Assembly (NCBI GenBank): GCA_006386115.1
Contig: VFIW01000050.1
Coordinates: 233,339-297,338 of the forward strand
Length of the DNA: 64,000 nucleotides
Direction of reading: 5' to 3'
Source of the DNA: Globisporangium splendens
Lineage: Eukaryota; Oomycota; Peronosporomycetes; Pythiales; Pythiaceae
Under the pieces are notes generated by a model. That model saw nothing but the letters and a program-made list of their open reading frames with translations. It had not been told where the DNA came from and did no database searches. Below are positions 9,730 through 20,265 of the stretch, one piece after another (the stretch's first letter is position 1; the number at the start of each line of letters is the position of its first letter). A program made the translations under genes and the position numbers.

Positions 9730-12700
9730 TCAGCCGTGTTGTCCGCTGAGCTGGTTTGGCTCGAACATTTCTCGCTCGTCCAGCGATGGAGTCCATACTG
9801 ACTCTCCCAAACTGGAATTGTCGCTGTCCTCCATCGAATCGTCTGTTTTTCGTTCGTCTCCGAATTGACCAGATCGGTCCGTCTTGAACTCCGCCTTGCT
9901 CCTCACGGATCCTTGGAGATGCTTCGCTAGTGATGAGCTCGTTATATTCGCCAGTGGCGTTGGGTCGTTCAGGGTTCTGAAGTGCAGACTGTTGTAGCGT
10001 TCGTTTGCGAATTTCATCACAATTGGTAGCGGACTGCTCAAGGTCTCTGCTTCGTTTCTGTCTTGACGGAGCTCGTCTTCCCATTGCTTCCCTGTGCACA
10101 CATACTCTTTGGCTGACAAAAACTGGCCGCCTCCATGGACTCTGGATTGCAGCTTGTAAATTGCAAAGCCCTTGCGGTCTCCGTACGTTGTCTCGATCAG
10201 CACGAAGATTTTTCTCTGCAAAGCCTTGGCAGCCATCCGCAAAGACTCCGGGCCACCCCACAGGGATCCTGGCAGCGTGGAAGATCGGCTGGAGGAGCTG
10301 CTTGCGATATCACTGAAAAAGTCGAGAACATCTGCTCTCCTTTCTTTTGGGCTCATTTTCCGATCCCCTCTCCCCAGTGCTTCGAGTATTCCCAAATGAG
10401 TTCCTTCAGGAAATTCGAGATCGAAGTTGAGCCGTGCGGCCGCGTTCATGCTTTGCTTGATTCTGCTCGCCGTGGCCTCGAGCAGCTTCTCATTGGCCAT
10501 GTTGTCATGCACGATTTGGAGCATCGCTTCCGCCACTGCATAAAATTGGCAATTTCCGGTAGGTGGTGTTGTTGCTTCTGCAAGTCCGTTGGCGTCCATC
10601 ACGTCTTGAATCGTGTACTCCCCATCCCAGTCCATGATGTCGTTACGATTCGGGTTGAGCTCGGTTTGTCTTTCCACGTGCACCTTCATTAACTCGTCCA
10701 TATCTCGTCGGAAGCGCATCAGCTCTTTTGCCCACCGGATGTCATCCTTGGAAATTTGTCTTGGACCGTTTTTCTGGCTTGCCTTTGACGCGGGTCCTTT
10801 TGCGTTCGCTGCTCCATCGTTTGGTTTCGCCTTCGCCTGTTCTTTGAGATTGCCGGTTTGTTGTACTGAAATTCCTGTTTTCACTGTAAACGACACATTT
10901 TTTGTTAGATCATTTGGGTTGGAGTTCGGTTGTGGGCTGGACGTGTTTGTCTCATCAGGCGTCACGGGATTCGTGTTCTCGCTCGGCTTGTTTTCCCCCC
11001 TGGTCTGAGGATCCTCTTCTGCGGGTTGAAGTGGCTGTTTCTGTTTGTCAATGCCATCTGAGACAGACTCCTTAATTTCCGCTGCACTGGTGAAAGTGGC
11101 TGGCTTTCTCGGGAGTTTGCTCACGATCTCATCGTCTGCGTGAATACAGTTGTTAGTTTTTAGTTCCTGTTCCGTTGCCTTACACGCTCGCGCGAAATGT
11201 CCCGCTGCCCCGCAGATTAAACAAGGAGCCATTCGGTACTTGGATGCGTGGTGAAGGATGATCGTTCGCCCTCGCCAAATAATTCGTCTGACATCGATAA
11301 GCGCTTTTGGACATGATTCCTCTTCAAAGAGTACCTCCCACCACTGCGATTGGTGGGATATTGGACCATATTTATCGAGTGGGTAGGCGTAGAATCGCTT
11401 GCCTGTCGTCTGCTTCAAGTATTCTAAAAACAGGGACATATTCATTGAGCGAGCAGTGTTCAAAAGCTGAATTTTGTACCTGGATCTTGATTCTGCATTC
11501 TGTAGCCCGTCCGCTCCCAATTGCCTGTTCCACACGCTGTCTGCCTCCGGTCGCTCTCCGGTTGTCTCCGTCGGGTGCGCGGATATGAGATGCACCAATT
11601 GGCGTCGGAAGGGGATCGTCATTCTGTCCCATTTCGCAGCTGTGCTCCTGTCAAAGAAATAGAAGTGGAGTGAGTGAGTGCTGTCATTATATTCCGCAGC
11701 TTTGAGGTCTCTCAGCATCGCCATTGTCTCTTCCATTTTGCCGTCATTGCGGAATCTCGCTGCTTGCAAGATGGCTTCCACGATTCGTCCGGTCGACTGA
11801 TGATCTTTGTAGACTTGCGTCGCATCCGATAATTTGCCGACCAGCTCTCCTTCCACCTGAGCTGCGATGGTGTTCTGGAAACGGAAGAGGGTGTCCCCAT
11901 CACATACTCGTCGAAGGAATTGAGGCAAGTGTCGAATCAGGAGTTCGCCTTCCACGATCGCTAGCATGATATCCCATTCCATCGTTGTCGGCAGGCGCAG
12001 GGTCACTGAGTACTCGAACTTTTGCTTGCAGTGTCGGATCATGTTGCGTTGTTCCTCCTCCGAGTATTTGTCCGATTTGAAAATGAAGGGCTGGGTGCCT
12101 TGCTCTTTGACGTTTGTTTGAGTGCTGGTGCTCGTTTGCGAACCCCATGGCGAAGCCTTGGTTTCTGCTGCGAGCCTGTTCTGGTCAATTCTCTTTTGGA
12201 TAAGCGCTACCACTGTCCACGACGACCGGTGCATATCCTTGCATAGATCTTGGATCGTCCGCTTCCACTCCGGAAAGGATTTTCCCTTTTCAATTGCCAG
12301 TAGACGGAATAGGTCCACCAGCGCGTCCGCTTCTTCTCCGTTGAGTGTTGGGTAATTGTCGTTCGCCTTTTTTGGTTTCTCCAGAATCCGCATCCCGTTG
12401 TAAAGAGCTGTGGACATTAACCGCACTTCGTATTCAATCTCCACTCTGTTGACCGCGTTTGGTGACACACGCAACTTCGCCGAGAGGGCTTCGTATCTCT
12501 CCACTGGTGCAGTCTCCGTCGACGCTTCTTTTCGAGAGCCTTCCGCACGCGTTGGTGTCGTGCCTTCCTCAATGGTCCCAGACTTGTCTTGTCCTCCAGC
12601 TTTTAATTGGACCGTATCGTTCGTGCGCACAGGATCTGGGGCTCCCCCTTTCCCGTGCTGTGACGCTCGTGCTGCCATCTCTGCGTCGACTTGCGCCTGC

Positions 12701-12828
12701 CCACTCCGCAGCGTGATGGCTGTATTCGTGGAAACTCCGTCCGGAGCTTCATTCCGCGCGGCACCCTCCTTTGGTTGCTCCATATTCATCATGGAGACCT
12801 CAGGAGAAAGCTGTCGCTTATCGCTCAT
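9730..12828 (-). CDS. LINE ORF1: CCHC zinc knuckle and OTU-like domain
   Basis: 1,032 residues from the ATG at 12828 (MSDKRQLSPEV); the frame is open further upstream but without an ATG. The N-terminal half is charged, with helical stretches and no recognised domain. A single retroviral-type knuckle CLICGAAGHFARAC lies near residues 534-547, consistent with RNA binding. A low-complexity Asn/Pro/Lys linker follows. An OTU-like cysteine-protease fold lies at about 745-955: TGNCQFYAVAEAM carries the nucleophile Cys, followed by GGPESLRMAAKALQRK and the closing strand ERYNSLHF. OTU proteases usually have His directly before the Tyr of the closing motif; here it is Arg. The ORF ends at a TGA followed by more open frame (see 8815-9729). 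It is a long, undamaged frame for an otherwise decayed element. Confidence 0.8.
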   Translation of the reverse strand: MSDKRQLSPEVSMMNMEQPKEGAARNEAPDGVSTNTAITLRSGQAQVDAEMAARASQHGKGGAPDPVRTNDTVQLKAGGQDKSGTIEEGTTPTRAEGSRKEASTETAPVERYEALSAKLRVSPNAVNRVEIEYEVRLMSTALYNGMRILEKPKKANDNYPTLNGEEADALVDLFRLLAIEKGKSFPEWKRTIQDLCKDMHRSSWTVVALIQKRIDQNRLAAETKASPWGSQTSTSTQTNVKEQGTQPFIFKSDKYSEEEQRNMIRHCKQKFEYSVTLRLPTTMEWDIMLAIVEGELLIRHLPQFLRRVCDGDTLFRFQNTIAAQVEGELVGKLSDATQVYKDHQSTGRIVEAILQAARFRNDGKMEETMAMLRDLKAAEYNDSTHSLHFYFFDRSTAAKWDRMTIPFRRQLVHLISAHPTETTGERPEADSVWNRQLGADGLQNAESRSRYKIQLLNTARSMNMSLFLEYLKQTTGKRFYAYPLDKYGPISHQSQWWEVLFEEESCPKALIDVRRIIWRGRTIILHHASKYRMAPCLICGAAGHFARACKATEQELKTNNCIHADDEIVSKLPRKPATFTSAAEIKESVSDGIDKQKQPLQPAEEDPQTRGENKPSENTNPVTPDETNTSSPQPNSNPNDLTKNVSFTVKTGISVQQTGNLKEQAKAKPNDGAANAKGPASKASQKNGPRQISKDDIRWAKELMRFRRDMDELMKVHVERQTELNPNRNDIMDWDGEYTIQDVMDANGLAEATTPPTGNCQFYAVAEAMLQIVHDNMANEKLLEATASRIKQSMNAAARLNFDLEFPEGTHLGILEALGRGDRKMSPKERRADVLDFFSDIASSSSSRSSTLPGSLWGGPESLRMAAKALQRKIFVLIETTYGDRKGFAIYKLQSRVHGGGQFLSAKEYVCTGKQWEDELRQDRNEAETLSSPLPIVMKFANERYNSLHFRTLNDPTPLANITSSSLAKHLQGSVRSKAEFKTDRSGQFGDERKTDDSMEDSDNSSLGESVWTPSLDEREMFEPNQLSGQHG

Positions 12829-12992
12829 TATAGAGGCTTGTATACTCAGTCCAGTATACTCACCCCTTTCCGATGATCTTTGTAGTGGCCTGTCAATTGT
12901 CTTCGTGGTACTTGTACTCCCGATACAAACAGCTGGCACCAATGCTGTCTGTCCTTTATAAGGCTAGATCGAAAGTTTTTCTTTTCTTTCAC

Positions 12993-13687
12993 TTTGAATC
13001 CGCACACGTTCTGAGTTAATACCCGTAGCGTGTTAGGACATGGTCTTTTTTCCTTTTTTGGTTTTTGTAAAATGCATTCTTGAGGACATGCAGCACGACG
13101 TGCATTTCTGTGCCTGGGCTACTGCCACCTTGATTACCTGTTGGTGTCGCGCCTTTAGTACCTTGAGGGCTCGACCGAGTCCACTTCCATGGTGACTTGA
13201 GCCATGATCACCGATAGAGCTGGCCACTCGCTGAGCTCCTCTCCACTCTTGAAGGCTGCTTTGAGTTCTCTGGTTTGTTTCAATATCATACAGAAGTCTT
13301 CGATCGTCTCGTACAGGTTGTCTGGGTCTTCAACGTCGCTGGACCTGAACGTCTGCAGCTCCTCCTCATGCACCACTGTACAGATGATATAGCGGCTGAG
13401 CTTCTCTTGCTGGGTCGGGTGACAAAGCCGCAGAGCTTCGAGGACCCCATGCTTCATTTTTCCTAGCGTCGACCAGTCTTCCTTGGAGTTGAGCAGTGCG
13501 GCCCGTTGTTGCTTCGTGGTTGCCGTTGCAATCCTGTCAAACCAGCTTGTAATCTATCCCCTGGTTTCTGCTTGATCGGTGCAGTATGAAAGACGTTTGT
13601 GTCCTTCCTCAATCACCTGTTCGCGCAGAACTTGCGTCAAGTCCACTAGCGTAGGTCCTCTGAGATGGTTCAGCAGCACATGATGCG
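12993..13687 (-). repeat. Direct repeat, truncated second LINE fragment at the 5' side
   Basis: This matches 8652-9344: the end of the ORF1 region, the shared TAG (near 13555), the ORF1 extension (to 13155) and the ORF2 start (ATG near 13105). It breaks off about 110 bp into ORF2, next to the 5' region of the full element. At the other end it stops against unrelated AT-rich DNA at about 13,688. It has a 3-bp in-frame difference and coding differences (KMKHGVLEA against KVMYGGLEV), so it comes from a different family member. Confidence 0.85.
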
Positions 13688-14162
13688 TTTTATGTTATAA
13701 TATACAACAGTGCGTTTTTCATATAGATGTGTTGATGCTGTAAATGAAGACACTTCCACCAGCAATTCAATCCCTCTCTAATTCGATCAAGTCAAGATCT
13801 CCTCCGTTGTATCGAGTGAGGAAGCCTCCATGTCAAGTGCTGGATGCTTTCTTTCTACTGCACTATACCAAGGAATCGAGTTGCAGCGAACAGTTAGTAA
13901 TGGATGCACAACGAATATATGCATTGCTCTTTTTTATGGCGTTTTGTTCTTTCCAAAATGCAAGATAGATGAGAGCTATAAAGCTGCTTACGTGGGTACT
14001 CGTATGCAAATCACATGAAGTTGAGTAACGGCAGAAAACAAGATACGAAATGGGGCGGAGCCCACGGACGACAGGGTTCGGCGGATGTACTTGGTGCTTT
14101 CAAGTATCGGTAAACAAAGCAAGAGCTTGATCTTTGCTCATATCATCGGTTGGTCGCGACAC
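13688..14162. other. Intergenic, nothing recognised
   Basis: AT-rich sequence between the LINE fragment and the stop of the Cys/Pro repeat gene. No gene, RNA or repeat could be supported. Confidence 0.5.
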
Positions 14163-15694
14163 TCAATGTTGCTGCTGTTTGGCAGAAGACTCACGTGTAG
14201 ACATTTTCATTTCCACTCTTTTCTCTTCCTGCTTCCGTTCGCCCTTGCCAACTTCTTTGCGCTCATCACATTGGTCATCTTGATCTTGACGGTGCGACTT
14301 TCCAGATTCACCGCGGTCACCACGTCGGTCACCTTGATCTTGACGTTGCAACCATTCAGATCCGTCGTCTGACTTGTTGCATGGCTTTGGCTTACAAGTC
14401 GTTGGGCAAGGAGTTGGTGGACACGGCTTTGGGTGACATGTAGTTGGGCATGGCTTCGGTGGGCATTTCGTTGGGCACGGAACTGGGCATGGAGTTGGGC
14501 ATTTCGTTGGGCACGGAACAGGGCATGGAGTTGGCATTTCGTTGGGCACGGAAGGGCATGGAGTTGGGCATTTCGTGGGCACGGAACAGGGCATGTAGTG
14601 TGGCATGTTGGGGCATGTTGGGGGGCACGGACTGGCATGGGTTGGGTTCGGGGCATGGGAGTTGGGCACCGGAACTGGGGCATGTATTGGGCATTTCGGT
14701 GGGAATGGAGTGGGCACGGAACTTGGCATGGATTTGGGCACGGAGTTGGTGCAGGGATGGGCATTCGGTGGGCACGGAACAGGGCATGGAGTTGGTGGGC
14801 ATGTTGGTGGGCATGTTGGTGGGAGCACGGAACTGGGCAGGAGTTGGGGGGCATTTCGGGGGACGGAACTGGGCATGGAGTTGGTGGGCATGGAGTTGGG
14901 GCTGGGTGGGCACGGAACTTGGGCATGGAGTTGGTTTGGGCATGTTGGTGGGCATGTTGGTTTGGTGGCATGGAGTTGGGCATTTCGGTGGCATGGAGTT
15001 GGGCACGGAACTTGGCATGGATTTGGGCACGGAGTTGGTGGCATGGTGGGCATTTCGGTGGGCACGGAACTGGGCTGGAGTTGGGGGCATGTTGGTGGCA
15101 TGTTGTGGGCATGGAGTTGGGCATTTCGGTGGGTGGGCATGGAGTTGGGCACGGAACTTGGCATGGATTTGGGCACGGAGTTGGTGGGCATGGAGTTGGG
15201 CATTTCGGTGGGCACGGAACTGGGCATGGAGTTGGTGGGCATGTTGGTGGGCATGTTGGTGGGCATGGAGTTGGGCATTTCGGTGGGCATGGAGTTGGGC
15301 ACGGAACTTGGCATGGATTTGGGCACGGAACTTGGCATGGATTTGGGCACGGAACTTGGCATGGAGTTGGGCACGGAGGTGGTGGGCATTTAGTTGGGCA
15401 CGGAGGTGGTGGGCATGTAGTTGGGCATGGCTTCGGTGGGCATGGAGTTGGGCACGGACTTGGAGGGCATGGCACTACAACTTGCTGTCGAGGTCCCTGG
15501 CCCTGCGACGACATACTTTCCCCTCTGAGAGCTCGTTTGGGGGACGCACCAAGATCGGCGCCCTCAGTGATGCCACTTAAGAGCTCATCCTTGATGCTCA
15601 CAACAGCCCCTGGCTCCGTTTTCGACAACGCCGGCGAAGTTGTCAAGGCGATCGTGAGTAGAACGACTTGGATGAACCGTTTGCTGCTCAACAT
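14163..15694 (-). CDS. Secreted Cys/Pro-rich repeat protein with RxLR-type motif; repeat tract changes frame
   Basis: The ATG at 15694 starts a signal peptide (MLSSKRFIQVVLLTIALTTS, cut near residue 24). A linker contains RALR at residues 54-57, the position expected for an RxLR translocation motif; no clear EER follows. From about residue 72 there is a tract of C-P-x-P units (12-nt unit TGCCCAACTCCA and variants). It stays in frame to about 15,140. Between there and about 14,560 the same repeat jumps between all three frames through small indels. It then resumes in a different frame and leads to a hydrophilic tail (CNKSDDGSEWLQRQDQGD..., ending SSAKQQQH) with a stop at 14163. Both ends look real, so either the tract contains assembly errors or the gene is broken. 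The function is unknown; a secreted surface or effector-like role is inference. Confidence 0.65.
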
Positions 15695-15879
15695 GGTTCG
15701 AGAACAATTGCGGGTACTGCGAGGGTGTTGTGGTTGCTAGCAACAGAGCACTGGTGCTTGAACTGCTGAGGTAACTTGGGCGGGACGAGGCAAGTTTGAG
15801 AATGACTCTCAGGAGCGCGGCACCAGGGGGCGTCGAACGGATCTGTTTGCTGCCCGTTGTTCACATGATGAGGCAGCAA

Positions 15880-15913
15880 CCCCCCCCCCCACCAGCAGCA
15901 GTAGCAGCAGCAG
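15880..15913. repeat. Poly-C tract followed by CAG repeats
   Basis: Eleven C bases at 15880-15890 are followed by an interrupted CAG microsatellite. It is noncoding, about 190 bp upstream of the Cys/Pro repeat gene start. Confidence 0.85.
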
Positions 15914-18026
15914 ATCGCACCCACTGTGCAAGCATACTGCAGTGGTGCACAGGAAAAGCTCGCGGGGACGCATATCCAGGGGTTCTTCTTTCTAATATCT
16001 CCCTGACGCAGTGGCTCACCGGGATCTTTGCCCCAACCTCAGCCTCTGGTCTTGTGCGGCCGTGAAGTGTGTGTTCATTTGGTAACACTGATGCAAAACT
16101 AGTGTTCGCAGAAGATCTACATGACACTAAATTTTGGTGACGGGGTGGCAACATGATGGAAAGATCTGCCACACTCCAAAACACAAGCTTTGCTGCCTGA
16201 CACTTTGATTCTTTGAGATAAAACAAAATCAAGTTTAGTTGAAGCTGAGACTTGTTGAATTTAAGATACTATGGACCATCGTCCAAAAGCGCCATGTGGA
16301 GAAGATGTGGCGGCCGCTGCGTTGGGCTCGCTGCATTGGTTTGGTTTGGAATTCTGACACCAGCTCGGTGACATTTCGCCATTCTAGCACTGTATTCATG
16401 CGAATATATGTGTAGGAAGACCATATTTTGAGCGGCAACCGACATGAAAGCCGAAGATCTCCATTGTTCTTTTCAAAACAATTATGGATGGTACAAGAAT
16501 TTCATACGGCTTTACAGTGCCTGCCGTCGGATGGACTCTAATGCTGATGAATTGCTGAAACAATGAAACCAGCCATTGAAAGAAGGTGTCTGAGAACGAG
16601 AAGACGCTAGGAAGGGTACACTCAGCACATATTTTCTGCGTGGCCGAGCAGATTTGAATTTTTGATCTATCGTCGACTTTTGCCAATGAGAACTTGTCCG
16701 GAATGAGCAGCTAGTATGCCAGTGTTCCAGCTTACGCCACTTTTCGCTGGAAGATCTCGCAGATTGAGCGATAGCACTTGGCATGTACCCTTGGCGCATG
16801 GGGTCCGCTTTCCGGAAAAAGTGTCTGAATTTTTAGGCAAGTCGGACCTGAAAAGGTGGAAGAAATGCACAGCATCAAGGCGACTCCTGCGACTGCTCCG
16901 CAAAGATCGTCCCTCCGTCACAAGTTGTCTGTGTGGCGTTGCTGGCTTCCTTACAGTTACAGAGCACACAGTGTAGTTTGAGCGATCCTACACGCAAACG
17001 AGGGGATTATAGTGCACCATTGTCGACTCAATACGTCCATTAGTCGCAATGCGAGTCCTTGTGCGTCCGTGTGCCTAATTGAGGCTAAACTGGATGGATT
17101 TGTTCAGGTTTTGTGTGCTCCAAGCGGCTCGCCACCTAGTGAACAAAGTATGATACTGAGAATCTGGATCAAGCATCGCCTACCTCATGCAGTCTACCTC
17201 TGGACACTCACGTCTACAAGAGTGCCCGCCTTAGAATCTCGACAATGTCCTCTGCCGCGCACTCGCGTTTCTTCTGTAGATCTCACAGCGAACAGTCGTC
17301 TACTTCACTTCAGCGTACATTTTGAGTTTATGGAAAAGGTCACCCCACGATAGGCTAAACTGTCCAGTTCCGTTCAACATTGTTGAAATGTGTAATAAAA
17401 AGCTGCTGCACCGGTGTTATCACAAGCGACGCCACCTACTGTCAGATCCCAATATAAAAACAACAGCAGCTGCAAAGATCGCACTCCCTATGGCAAATCT
17501 CGCTGTCAGCCAGTCACTTTCTGCGCGCCGCTTCGAGTGAGGCATTTTGTGTTGCGTCGGACTAAAGTGTCCACGCTCCGTTTGCGTGTCGCTTCGGGTA
17601 CCGGTGTCACATATTATTATCAGATCCCATCAACTCACGAAGAAAGCAGCAAGACGACAAAAAGATCTCGTGGCAGCGAAATCCTCCCTACAGCAGATTT
17701 CGCCTTTAGGGCAGCCTCAAGCAGTTGAAGCTGTGGCTCTCTGCATGTCTTTGGATCTGCGAGTGAGCACTAACGCACTAAGACACGGGAGAGCAGGCGA
17801 CGGACTGGCGTAGATCATCGGAGGCACGTTCAGAGTGATGCATCGAGACCTGTGAGCGTTTCCTCTTATAGTCTTCCATTCTACTGAGCTGCATATTTGC
17901 AGAAACGCAAGAAGGAGCCTTTTGAATCACCGAGGTTGGCCGCATCAAGCGCACAAAGTACTACATTCGTATTCAGACCATTTGAACCCACCCACATAAT
18001 GGTCTAGCATCAAATGCGAATTTCAT

Positions 18027-18080
18027 CCAATCAAAATGCCATATAATTACTTTTGTCCAATCATGCATTTCATTTTCTCC
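18027..18080 (+). promoter_or_regulatory. Two CCAAT boxes and an Inr-like site upstream of WBP11-like gene
   Basis: TCCAATCA occurs at 18026-18033 and again at 18056-18063, 30 bp apart. It is followed by TTTCATTTTCTCC at about 18068-18080, which resembles the oomycete initiator core TCATTT with a pyrimidine-rich follow-up. The ATG is at 18181. The assignment is by pattern only. Confidence 0.4.
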
Positions 18081-18180
18081 TCCATTCGCACTTAGCAGAA
18101 TGCCTCAGCATTTGTGTCGCGCAATTGGATAACAAGTGAACGGAACGCGACGAAATCGCTGCTGACAGCGCTCGGTGACG

Positions 18181-20265
18181 ATGGCGAAGTCGCTCAACCC
18201 CATGGACGCGTTCCGCAGGGAGCAGAAGAAGAAGGTGCGTGTGCATGTGGCTCTCTCTGCGCACGTGTCTGTGTGTGCTTTTATGTGGCGCTCTACGCAT
18301 CCAATTGACTGGGAAAGGAGCCGCAATTGCACACTGGTTGCCCACGATCCATAGAGGACTTTGGCTTTTCTAGGCGCTGACTTTCAAGCTATCGCTTCTG
18401 GCGCTAATCACGAACTTGTGTGTGTTCTCTTCTTCTCTGTGCAGGAGCTGAAGAAGCACAAAATGGAGCGGCAGCGCGAAAAGAAAGAGAAGCTGGCGAC
18501 CATGGACCCCGAGGAGCTCAAAGACAAGGTGTGAGCCTTTCTGGCGGCATGCGCGATTCTTCTGGTGGATGGTCTGTGTTGGAAAATCGGTGCGGGCTTG
18601 TGCTAATTGCATGCATGTGGTGGGTGCTGCGGATGTGTGTTTCTTTATTTTGTCTATAGCTGAAGATGTTGGAGCGGCAAGTGCAGATGAATCCGACGGA
18701 CGGACCCACTCGCAAGCGCAAGCAAGAGGTTAGAAATAACAAAAAGAGGCAGAGACATACTGTCTTAATGTGGCAGTTATGCACGCTAATTACTGACTTT
18801 GTATGTGTATGTGTGTGGGTTTTGTAGTTAGAAGATACCCTTAATGCTGTGCTCAAGAAGCGGAAAGAGGCACGCTGCGCACTGTGTTATTATACGATTG
18901 GATCGGTGTTCAATGAGCTTTTACGCGTGCGCTATTGTGCAATTATGTCTGTTGGTGACAGATGGAAGCAGAGCAGAAAAAGGAGCAACTAGCCGTGCAA
19001 CAAGCACCCAAGGTAGGAAACCAAAATGACCCGACAGAGAATGCTTGCAGCACTATGTCTGACGATCTTTTGTGCCGTTCTTGGCATGCGTAGACGATGA
19101 AAGAGCTGACAGAGGCGAACAAAGAGCGGTACCAGAGTCCCGAGGTAAGTTTTCTTTGTTTCTTGTCGCGTCGTTCAGCTCATTGCTGTGCACTGACGTG
19201 CAACTGTTACTGTGTGGTAGAATTCCATTTATTATCATCCGACGCTGAATCCCTTCGGCGCACCACCACCAGGACGTCCGCAAATGTACCGCGTGCCACC
19301 CACAGTACCACCCGCTCAAGCGCCACAGCCACGTCAGCCACCACAACCTCGACCGCACCTCGCGGGTCCTCCTCGTCATATGCAAGGAAGAGGACCACCT
19401 CCAAGATTCCAAGGCCATCGAGGAAGAATAGTGCCTCCACCACCACCGCCAGGTGTGTAGCATTCTTGATGCTCACAAGTTCCGCTCATGATGTGTCCGA
19501 TTGTTTATTTTGTGGCTTGCCTTCGATTTGGTAGAACTTCCCAAGCGTCCTGGGAAACGGCCACCACTACCTCCAGGTCCACCTCCACCGAGAACTATTC
19601 AGGTACCTCCGCGGCCACCGCTTCCGCATGGCGCCGTTCCTTTTCGTCCACCACCACCACCACCAAGTTCAGCGATTGCACCCCCACAACCTCCACCTGC
19701 ACCAGTCGAGGCTGATCCGCACAACTTGGCGGGAGTGGTTCCTCCACCACCGCCGCCACCTCCAGTAGCACTAGGAATGGCGCCTAATGCGTTTAATGAC
19801 GAGGACGACGACGACGACAGCGAAGCAGATGATAGCAAGCCTAGTGCAATGGAGGTGGAAGATGAGGAAGACAGTGTAGTTGCGCCGTATCCTTCGGCCG
19901 ACGGTATGGACTACGATGCGCAAGATGATGGCGACACAACAGCTCGAGGTACTTTTGACAACGACGATGACGAGAACGAAGATCGCGAGGAGAAACAAGC
20001 TCAATTGCGCTCTCTTGTGCCTGTGGCGCTTCGAGTGCAACGTCGTCCGCCTGCCAGGTCGTTTGGATCAGAAGCACGCCAGCAAGCGAACCGTGTGGCG
20101 ACGACTTCGATGAATCCAGTGCCTCGTCCAGCAACCTCAATGGATATCCTCTCATCTGCCTCCGCAGCGCCGCATGTGCCTTCTACGACTCCAGCAGGTG
20201 ACGGATCTGTGTCAAAGGAGTATGATGCATTCATGGAAGAAATGAAAACCCTTGGTGCACTGTAA
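18181..20265 (+). CDS. WBP11: WBP11-like splicing factor (WW-domain-binding protein 11)
   Basis: Eight exons: 18181-18234, 18445-18528, 18660-18728, 18828-18869, 18962-19012, 19094-19144, 19221-19452, 19535-20265, giving 437 residues. The N-terminus MAKSLNPMDAFRREQKK followed by ELKKHK is the family signature; a Lys-rich helical region follows, then YHPTLNPFGAPPPG. Long proline-rich stretches (for example PPPPPPPPV) are WW-domain ligands. An Asp/Glu-rich patch follows, and the conserved C-terminal LVPVALRVQRR and EYDAFMEEMKTLGAL match the family end. WBP11 is a nuclear pre-mRNA splicing factor. The fourth intron (18870-18961) needs a GC donor to keep frame; the other introns start with GT. 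Upstream CCAAT boxes are listed separately. Confidence 0.9.

Larger units (their letters stand above)
5053..12960 (-). mobile_element. APE-type non-LTR retrotransposon (LINE), decayed
   Basis: The element reads on the minus strand. ORF1 starts at 12828 and has a CCHC knuckle and an OTU-like domain. ORF2 starts at 8765 with the order apurinic-type endonuclease, reverse transcriptase, RNase H. Both ORFs carry stops and ORF2 also carries frameshifts, so this copy cannot make intact ORF2 protein. Neither target-site duplication nor clear element ends could be fixed; the right limit given is the approximate junction upstream of ORF1, where a second fragment of the same family (12993-13687) abuts. 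Domain order with a C-terminal RNase H is typical of I-like and related LINE clades. Confidence 0.9.
15695..18180. other. Intergenic, no supported gene
   Basis: No open frame here resembles a known protein or shows a convincing exon. A weak internal duplication is visible: 17413-17490 and 17595-17680 share CACCGGTGT or TACCGGTGT, TCAGATCCCA and AAAGATC(G/T)C in the same order, about 180 bp apart. This could be a remnant of a repeat element. Confidence 0.45.

Noticed and set aside
12829..12942. N-terminal extension of LINE ORF1
   Set aside because: The frame is open but has no ATG above 12828; a non-ATG start is not supported.
14433..15740. Long plus-strand frames rich in Gly/His/Trp opposite the Cys/Pro repeat gene
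   Set aside because: They are the complement of a 12-nt repeat tract, open in several frames because of the repeat. No signal peptide or known domain.
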